Shown piece after piece: positions 1 through 5,330 of a stretch of DNA of 25,319 nucleotides. The notes under the pieces are model-generated. The model searched no databases and was not told the origin of the DNA. It saw nothing but the letters and a program-made list of their open reading frames with translations. The stretch spans positions 1 through 25,319 of the forward strand of contig DATLBC010000161.1 in assembly GCA_035527095.1 (NCBI GenBank), written 5' to 3'. This stretch comes from Sva-07 sp035527095 (lineage in GTDB: Bacteria > Actinomycetota > Acidimicrobiia > Acidimicrobiales > Ilumatobacteraceae). Numbering within the stretch: the stretch's first letter is position 1; each line of letters opens with the position of its first letter. Position numbers and translations under genes: made by a program.

Positions 1-137
1 CGCCGCCGCCCATGTTGGCGCCGCCGCCCATGTTGGCGCCGCCGCCCATGTTGGCGCCGCCGCCCATGTTGGCGCCGCCTCCCATGTTGGCGCCGCCGCC
101 CATGTTGGCGCCGCCGCCCATGTTGGCGCCGCCTCCA
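1..137. repeat. 18-bp coding tandem repeat, at least 7.6 copies
   Basis: Seven complete copies of ATGTTGGCGCCGCCGCCC lie head to tail at 12-137, preceded by 11 bases of another copy at 1-11, so the array continues beyond the left edge. Copies differ only at a single wobble position (CCT instead of CCG in copies 4 and 7, and a final base change at the array end). On the minus strand this encodes Gly-Gly-Gly-Ala-Asn-Met in the frame of the adjoining gene. Near-identity of the units suggests recent expansion or slippage, and the copy number may vary between strains. Confidence 0.95.
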
Positions 138-403
138 AAGCCGCCGCTCGTCACCTGCCCGGCAACACCGTGGACGTGCAATGCCGCTGCAACCGCCGCC
201 AACGCGGGGGCGCTGATCCACCTGGCGTCCACCGGATGATCCCATCCGAGTTGCGTGTATGCCGCCAGCACGGCCCGCTGGGTCTCGTCACCCCAGACTC
301 CGGCCTTCCACTTCGCGATCTTCTTCGACCTCATCAGACCGACGGCCAGCAACAGTCGCTGAAGGTCCTTGATCTCGCGCTTGTTGCTCTTCCTGGTGAT
401 CAT
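1..403 (-). CDS. Peptidoglycan-binding-like protein with GGGANM repeats (3' end outside window)
   Basis: The reading frame starts at ATG 403-401 on the minus strand, behind a G-rich ribosome-binding site (AGCGGGGG, about 3 bases before the ATG), and stays open to the window edge, giving 134 codons. Residues about 11-80 resemble a divergent PG_binding_1 repeat: an LQRLLLAVGL helix, a VWGDETQRAVLAAY segment and a WISAPALAAVAAAL helix match the usual order and spacing, though a lysine-rich insert replaces the usual glycine/proline turn. From about residue 90 the chain becomes Gly-Gly-Gly-Ala-Asn-Met repeated at least seven times and running out of the window. No signal peptide is visible, so export is unproven. 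It is divergent from the cyclase-STAND gene and shares an 86-base intergenic region with it. The domain call is my inference from pattern; the repeat is directly visible. Function unknown. Confidence 0.65.
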   Translation of the reverse strand, partial: MITRKSNKREIKDLQRLLLAVGLMRSKKIAKWKAGVWGDETQRAVLAAYTQLGWDHPVDARWISAPALAAVAAALHVHGVAGQVTSGGFGGGANMGGGANMGGGANMGGGANMGGGANMGGGANMGGGANMGGG

Positions 404-453
404 GATCCCCCGCTCGTCGTCGTTGGGCGCCCGTCCGGAACGCCCTTCACATC

Positions 454-459
454 TAGTGT
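454..459 (+). promoter_or_regulatory. Candidate -10 hexamer before the cyclase-STAND gene
   Basis: TAGTGT lies 7 bases upstream of ATG 467, the same geometry as the other TANNNT hexamers in this window. No -35 consensus is visible. If used, transcription would begin at or next to ATG 467, 23 bases before the main start at 490. It is a short, degenerate motif, so it rests on the repeated pattern in the window rather than on its own strength. Confidence 0.4.
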
Positions 460-466
460 CACACGC

Positions 467-493
467 ATGGCAGGATGGGGGCAAGCGCGATGA
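467..493 (+). other. Possible 8-codon leader ORF overlapping the cyclase-STAND start
   Basis: ATG 467 opens a frame reading MAGWGQAR and stops with TGA 491-493. That stop overlaps the ATG at 490 of the cyclase-STAND gene in an ATGA arrangement. A TANNNT hexamer 7 bases upstream would make this ORF leaderless. It may be a leader peptide coupling translation to the downstream gene, or simply 5' untranslated sequence carrying the G-rich ribosome-binding site at about 473-480. An ORF this short can easily occur by chance. Confidence 0.25.
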
Positions 494-3258
494 TATCTCC
501 ACCGAGCCCGCCGACCGGCGATGTCACATTCCTGTTCACGGACATCGAGGGATCGACCGCGTTGTGGGACCGAGACCCCGAGGCGATGACGGAATCGCTG
601 GCAGAACACGACCGTCGGATCAACTCGATCGTCGACGCGCACAATGGGTACGTCTTCACCACCGCCGGCGACAGCTTCGCTGTGGCGTTCCATGCGGCGG
701 TCGAGGCCGTCGAGGCTGCGCTCGAAGTGCAACTCGCGTTCCTGAAACCCGCCTCGACGCTGGACCTCAAGGTGCGTATCGGTGTGCACTCCGGCGTGGC
801 AACCGTTCGGAGTGGCGACTACTTCGGTGCGGCGGTCAACCGTGGCGCTCGGTTGTCGGCAAGCGCTCATGGCGGACAGCTCGTGCTCTCTCAGGCCACC
901 GTCGATCGGTTGGCGGGACGACTCCCTGCGGACGTCGAACTCGCCGACCTCGGTACACACCGGCTCCGCGGGCTGGCCGAACCGGAGCGAATCCATCAGG
1001 TCAACCACCCGGCGCTCGCGCAGGAGTTCCCCCGTCTTCGAACCGTCGAGGGCCCGGAGGACCAGCTGCCGACGCAACTGACGAGCTTCATCGGCCGAAC
1101 GCAGGAACTGCGCCAGGTGATCGATCTGGTCGACGCGCATCGACTCGTGACGCTGTCCGGCGCTGGGGGAGCGGGCAAGACACGGCTCGCCATGCGTGCC
1201 GCCGAAGAACTCCTCGGTGGTTTCCCCGACGGCCTTCGCGTCGCCGAACTGGGTGCTGTTCGGGACGCCGACGTGCTCGTCGAGGAGATCGCGCAGCGCT
1301 TCGCCGTCGCCCAGATCGCCGGGACCCCGCTGATTCGCTCGGTGTCCGAGTTCATCGGCGATCAGAGGATTCTGCTCCTGCTCGACAACTGCGAACAGAT
1401 CATCACCGCGACGGCGGGGCTCTGTCGCGACCTTCTGATGGCGTGCCCGAATCTCCATGTGCTCGCCACGAGCCGTGAACGGCTCGGTGTCGCCGGTGAA
1501 GCCCTCTATCGGGTGCCGTCGCTGTCGTTGCCCGATGAAAGCGCAACTGTCGAGGAGGCGTATGGGCACGACTCGGTTCGCTTGTTCTCCGAACGTTCCC
1601 GGCTGGCGTCGTCCGAGTTCTCCGTAACTCCGGACAATGTCGCGGCGGTCGTGAGCATCTGTCGCCACCTCGACGGCATCCCGTTGGCCCTGGAGCTCGC
1701 AGCTGCGCGCACCCGTTCGCTGTCGCCTGCGCAGATTCTCGATCGGCTCAGTGAACGCTTTCGCCTGCTCACCGCCGCCGACCGCAATGCCGAGGGTCGC
1801 CAGCGGACACTACTCAGCACCATCGAGTGGAGTCACGACCTGCTGGGCAGGGACGAACAGCTGCTCTTCCGACGGCTCGGCGTGTTCGCCGCGGACTTCG
1901 CGCTGCCCCGGGCAGAGCACGTCTGCAGCGGTGAGGGGATCGACGAGTTCGATGTCACCGACCTGCTCATGGCACTCGTCGACAAGTCGATGGTGGCCAC
2001 CGACTCTGCCCCTGACGGCACCACCAGGTACCTGCTGCTGGAAACGCTTCGTGAGTTCGCCCGGCGTCAGCTGGACGAAGCAGACGAACGCGACCTCCTC
2101 CAGCAACGTCACGCCGGCCACTACGCCGAATTGGCAGGGGAATTGCAGGTGCAGCAGCGCGCGGGGGACATCGGAGGCGCGCTGGTCCGGCTCGATCAGG
2201 AAGAGGGCGACTTCAGAGCGTCGCTGCGCTACAGCCTCGGGGGGCGCCACTTCACCACGGTGGCGCAACTGGTTGGGGGTCTCGGCTACCTGTGGTACGC
2301 CGCGGGCCAACACCGCGAGGGACTGCAGTGGTGCGAGGAGCTGTTCGCCCTCGAACCTGATCTCGCCGATCCGGTCCTGGCAGATGCGCTGCACAGTTAT
2401 GCGAGCTTGCTGGGCGTCATGGGACATCCCGATCGAGCAGTCGCGGTGTTGGAGCGGGAAGTGGAGATCCGACGACGTCTGGGTGATCACGAGCGGCTCG
2501 GCGCTGCCCTCAACAACCTGGGCGACTGGTTGCTCGAATGCGCCCGCTACGAGGACGGTGAGAGCGCACTCGCTGAGGCGGTCGTCGAGCTACGCAGCGC
2601 TGGGAGCTATGGAGTGAGCCTGCCGTTGACCACCCTGGCTGGCGGCCGACGGAACCAGGGCCGGTTCGCCGACGCAGAACGCGACTTCCGCGACGCCCTC
2701 GCGGAGGCGCGACGCGCCGACCACGCCTACTCGATCGCTGCCGCGATGGGCGGGCTCGGACGAACCCTGGTGGAATCGGGACAAGCGGACGCCGCCAGGC
2801 CACTTCTGATCGAGGCCCGCGAGCGTTACCAGGAGTTGGCCGTGACTCCCGGTGTCGTCGACGCAGCCATCTTCCTCGGACTCACCGACCGCGACCTCGG
2901 AGATCCGTACGGCGCAGCACGGCACCTGCTCGAGGCACTGACGGACGTCGGCAACCACTGGTCCGACGATGCCTACTCCTGGACCCTGCAGTTCACCGCG
3001 TCGATCATCACCGACCGCGCCACTGCTGCCGTGCTCGTCGGTACGGTCATGGCGGCCTACGAGCACTCGAACGTCGACCAGCCCGTGTTCGTGATCGAGG
3101 ATCTCCACGCCTTGCGTGATCGACTCGAGACCGAACTCGACCCCGACGAGCTCGGCCGGCACCTCCGAACCGGTGGCCGCCGCACGCAGCACGAGGCGTT
3201 TGACATCGCGCGCGCTGCTCTGAACCAGTACATCGACGAGCAGGGAGACAGGTCATGA
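490..3258 (+). CDS. Class III nucleotide cyclase-STAND ATPase-TPR signalling protein
   Basis: This cytoplasmic 922-residue protein combines three modules. Residues about 8-150 form a class III adenylate/guanylate cyclase domain with metal-binding Asp18 (FTDIEGS) and Asp61 (GDS), Asp110 (GDYFG) and the transition-state pair Asn117/Arg121. The position that is usually a purine-selecting Lys before the GD turn is Thr, so substrate choice is uncertain. Residues about 200-480 form a STAND/NB-ARC-like ATPase with Walker A GAGGAGKT (224-231), Walker B ILLLLD (294-299) and an ATSRERLGVAGE sensor segment. The remainder is helical and TPR-like. The LuxR-type C-terminal helix-turn-helix found in many relatives is absent. 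I chose ATG 490 over ATG 475 because AGGATGGGGG sits 8-9 bases before it. Its stop overlaps the next start (ATGA), so it is coupled to the papain-like gene. Role inferred: ligand-sensing switch that may make a cyclic nucleotide. Confidence 0.88.
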   Translation: MISPPSPPTGDVTFLFTDIEGSTALWDRDPEAMTESLAEHDRRINSIVDAHNGYVFTTAGDSFAVAFHAAVEAVEAALEVQLAFLKPASTLDLKVRIGVHSGVATVRSGDYFGAAVNRGARLSASAHGGQLVLSQATVDRLAGRLPADVELADLGTHRLRGLAEPERIHQVNHPALAQEFPRLRTVEGPEDQLPTQLTSFIGRTQELRQVIDLVDAHRLVTLSGAGGAGKTRLAMRAAEELLGGFPDGLRVAELGAVRDADVLVEEIAQRFAVAQIAGTPLIRSVSEFIGDQRILLLLDNCEQIITATAGLCRDLLMACPNLHVLATSRERLGVAGEALYRVPSLSLPDESATVEEAYGHDSVRLFSERSRLASSEFSVTPDNVAAVVSICRHLDGIPLALELAAARTRSLSPAQILDRLSERFRLLTAADRNAEGRQRTLLSTIEWSHDLLGRDEQLLFRRLGVFAADFALPRAEHVCSGEGIDEFDVTDLLMALVDKSMVATDSAPDGTTRYLLLETLREFARRQLDEADERDLLQQRHAGHYAELAGELQVQQRAGDIGGALVRLDQEEGDFRASLRYSLGGRHFTTVAQLVGGLGYLWYAAGQHREGLQWCEELFALEPDLADPVLADALHSYASLLGVMGHPDRAVAVLEREVEIRRRLGDHERLGAALNNLGDWLLECARYEDGESALAEAVVELRSAGSYGVSLPLTTLAGGRRNQGRFADAERDFRDALAEARRADHAYSIAAAMGGLGRTLVESGQADAARPLLIEARERYQELAVTPGVVDAAIFLGLTDRDLGDPYGAARHLLEALTDVGNHWSDDAYSWTLQFTASIITDRATAAVLVGTVMAAYEHSNVDQPVFVIEDLHALRDRLETELDPDELGRHLRTGGRRTQHEAFDIARAALNQYIDEQGDRS

Positions 3259-5195
3259 ACGACGGGCGGCCGTTCGAACGCGGGTACGCCGGGCAGATCG
3301 AAGCTGTGGAGATCCTTGCACCGGTCCGGCCCGACGCCACCGACGACCGCGATCACTGGTACGAACGCAGCGTCGACCCAGCGGTGCTTCCTCCCGCCGT
3401 CGGTCTCGCCGAGTACCGGCGCTATGTCGGCACGACGTGGCACCAGCGCGGTCGAGAATGCACCGGTTTCGCGCTCGCCACGATTGCGAACTACTCACGC
3501 CGTCGGCTCGCCGACGATCCGGGACTTCCATCGGTGAGCCGCCGGATGCTGTACGAACTCGCACAACTCCACGACGACGAAGAGTTCGACGAGGGCTCCA
3601 CGCTGCGCGGAGCGCTGAAGGGGTGGAGTCGTACGGGCGTGGCCCGAGACGAGCTGTGGCCATACGACCCGGACGACGAGTTCGGCGTCGTCCATGGGGA
3701 TCTGACGCTCGCCCGACTGCTCGACGCCCGCCACCGGCCGTTGCTCGGCTACCGGCGCATCGCCCACGTCGACATCACGAGCATGCAGGACGCGCTCGCG
3801 TCGGGCCACGCGTTGTTCGCCGCGACGACCTTGCACGTCGGCTGGTACCGCCTGTTCATGCCCGAGGTCGAACCGCTGATCGAGCGCCGACCCGGCGACG
3901 TCGACCGCGGCGGCCATGCCATCGCAATCGTCGGATACGACCACCGGGGTTTCTGGGTGCACAACTCGTGGGGACCGGAATGGGGTCGCGAGGGGTTTGC
4001 GATCCTCCCGTACGACGATTGGCTTGCGAGCGGATTCGACGCCTGGGTGGTCGAGGTGACGCCTCCGAGCAGCGAAGACGACACCAGGCCGGACGACGCG
4101 GCAGAGCCGACCGCTCACGAGATCGCCGCGTACCGTGACATCTGGCCTCACCTCGTCGTGCTCCGCGACGATGGTCAACTCGCGTCGGATGGTCTGTTCG
4201 AGATGGACGAAGGGTCGGTGAAGACGCTGCTGTTCCTCTTCCAGGAACGCACAGCCGACTGGCAACGGCGCCGCCTCGCGGTGATCTTCGACTCTGGCTA
4301 CCTCGCGCCCTCCGCAACGGTTGAACGGTGCCGGCTGCTACGCGACGAGTACATGGCGCGCGGGATCTACCCGTTGTTCGTGTTGTGGGAGACGGCGTGG
4401 CAGGCAGACCTCGTCGACGAACTCCAGACCTGGACAGCACGGCTGTCCGGACAGGCGGCTCACGGCCCGCGCCTGCACCCGGAGAGCGATCTCGCGCGCG
4501 CGGTGGCTCACGCCTCTGTCGCTCGGCCGATCTGGCACGAGGCACTCCGCCGCGCGAGCCGCGCCGTCGCGGGGGGTGGGGGCCTCGAAACGCTCGCGTC
4601 GACCATCGCCAAGAAGCGTGAGACGGTGCCGTTCGACCTCCACGTGGTGTCCCACGGAGCTGGCGACGCCGAACAGGCCGCGCTGCTGCGGACGCTGCCG
4701 GCCCCGGTCAACACGGCGAGCACACTGGCGCCGACGATCTCGGAGGCGGAGGCCCAAGCGATCTACGCGGCAAGCCTCGACAGCGGGCAGCTTGGGCATC
4801 TCGCGCTGGTCACGCTCGATGAACACACCGAGGCGTCGGACTCGCTCGGTCCGATCGCCGGTTCGTTGCTGAGTGCCGTCGGGATGCTCGGTGGCCGGGC
4901 CGACGCAAGCGGTGGGCCCTTCGGACTGGGCCGACTCGGTGGGGAGCCCTGGGATCGGCTCGGTGCCGCCGGACGATTCCAACATGCCCGGGTCGGCGGG
5001 ACCGACCACGTCGGGCTGATGTGGGACGCAGCTCTCCACCAACGACTCGCGTTGATGATGTTGGAATTCGGGGCTCCTGAGCACCAACCGCCGCCTGGCC
5101 CGCCTGGCCCGCCGTGGTCAGGGGACGTCCGGAACGAGCCGATGCCAACCGATCCGCTTGCGTACGAGAAGGCAGTGGGCAAGCGGGACCGATGA
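3255..5195 (+). CDS. Papain-like (C1A) peptidase fused to alpha/beta-hydrolase-like region
   Basis: The 646-residue product has two parts. Residues about 40-275 carry papain-family signatures: Cys69 in the QRGRECTGFAL helix, His221 in GGHAIAIVGYD and Asn237 in VHNSWGPEWGREGF, so a Cys-His-Asn catalytic set is present. Gln64, five rather than six residues before the Cys, may be the oxyanion residue. Residues about 285-620 look like an alpha/beta hydrolase: a strand-turn RLAVIFDSG (Asp346), a GIYPLFVLWET segment, and FDLHVVSHGAG at 461-470 where hydrolases normally have GHSAG. The nucleophile serine position is therefore Gly468, suggesting an inactive or binding-only domain. The C-terminal tail is proline-rich. 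No signal peptide or membrane segment is evident. The ATGA overlap with the cyclase-STAND gene implies co-expression, and an effector or partner role is inferred from that. The peptidase call is strong; the hydrolase call is moderate. Confidence 0.82.
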   Translation: MNDGRPFERGYAGQIEAVEILAPVRPDATDDRDHWYERSVDPAVLPPAVGLAEYRRYVGTTWHQRGRECTGFALATIANYSRRRLADDPGLPSVSRRMLYELAQLHDDEEFDEGSTLRGALKGWSRTGVARDELWPYDPDDEFGVVHGDLTLARLLDARHRPLLGYRRIAHVDITSMQDALASGHALFAATTLHVGWYRLFMPEVEPLIERRPGDVDRGGHAIAIVGYDHRGFWVHNSWGPEWGREGFAILPYDDWLASGFDAWVVEVTPPSSEDDTRPDDAAEPTAHEIAAYRDIWPHLVVLRDDGQLASDGLFEMDEGSVKTLLFLFQERTADWQRRRLAVIFDSGYLAPSATVERCRLLRDEYMARGIYPLFVLWETAWQADLVDELQTWTARLSGQAAHGPRLHPESDLARAVAHASVARPIWHEALRRASRAVAGGGGLETLASTIAKKRETVPFDLHVVSHGAGDAEQAALLRTLPAPVNTASTLAPTISEAEAQAIYAASLDSGQLGHLALVTLDEHTEASDSLGPIAGSLLSAVGMLGGRADASGGPFGLGRLGGEPWDRLGAAGRFQHARVGGTDHVGLMWDAALHQRLALMMLEFGAPEHQPPPGPPGPPWSGDVRNEPMPTDPLAYEKAVGKRDR

Positions 5196-5237
5196 TGCGC
5201 CGATCATCGACGAGCAACCGGACACAGGTCGTGGCCG

Positions 5238-5243
5238 TACCAT
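5238..5243 (+). promoter_or_regulatory. Candidate -10 hexamer before the GGDEF-EAL gene
   Basis: TACCAT lies in the 113-base gap after the papain-like gene. It is 9 bases before a GTG (5253) that opens a 25-codon ORF and about 65 bases before the annotated GGDEF-EAL start. No -35 is recognisable. It would give the cyclic-di-GMP gene its own transcript, separate from the coupled pair upstream. Confidence 0.3.
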
Positions 5244-5252
5244 CGCTCGTCC

Positions 5253-5330
5253 GTGACGGGCACCAACATCAAGTCACCTGAGCGTTCTGCCGAAGACAAA
5301 GCATCGAAATGGCGGACACATACCCGATAG
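5253..5330 (+). other. Possible 25-codon leader ORF before the GGDEF-EAL gene
   Basis: GTG 5253 opens a 25-residue, mainly polar and basic reading frame (beginning MTGTNIKSPE) that ends at TAG 5328-5330. It overlaps the annotated start at 5309 in another frame and stops two bases before ATG 5333, an alternative start of the downstream gene. The arrangement would permit termination-reinitiation. There is no protein-level support, and chance is a serious alternative. Confidence 0.15.

Noticed and set aside
1..137. Possible CRISPR array
   Set aside because: The 18-bp units are contiguous with no spacers and keep a reading frame, so this is a coding tandem repeat.
12..239. Plus-strand frame encoding MLAPPP repeats
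   Set aside because: The same DNA reads as a frame with a ribosome-binding site and a domain-like N-terminus on the minus strand; the plus frame has only the repeat and an unremarkable tail.
475..489. Earlier ATG start for the cyclase-STAND gene
   Set aside because: Its purine-rich site would be directly adjacent to the ATG, while ATG 490 has a G-rich site at 8-9 bases and gives the usual short N-terminus of this domain.
400..1668. A 422-codon open frame on the minus strand
   Set aside because: It is antisense to the clearly recognisable cyclase-STAND gene, has no family motifs and is rich in Arg and His, as expected of antisense frames in high-GC DNA.
2900..3258. LuxR-type helix-turn-helix at the end of the cyclase-STAND protein
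   Set aside because: The C-terminal residues show none of the expected LuxR helix motifs, so it was not annotated as a transcription factor.
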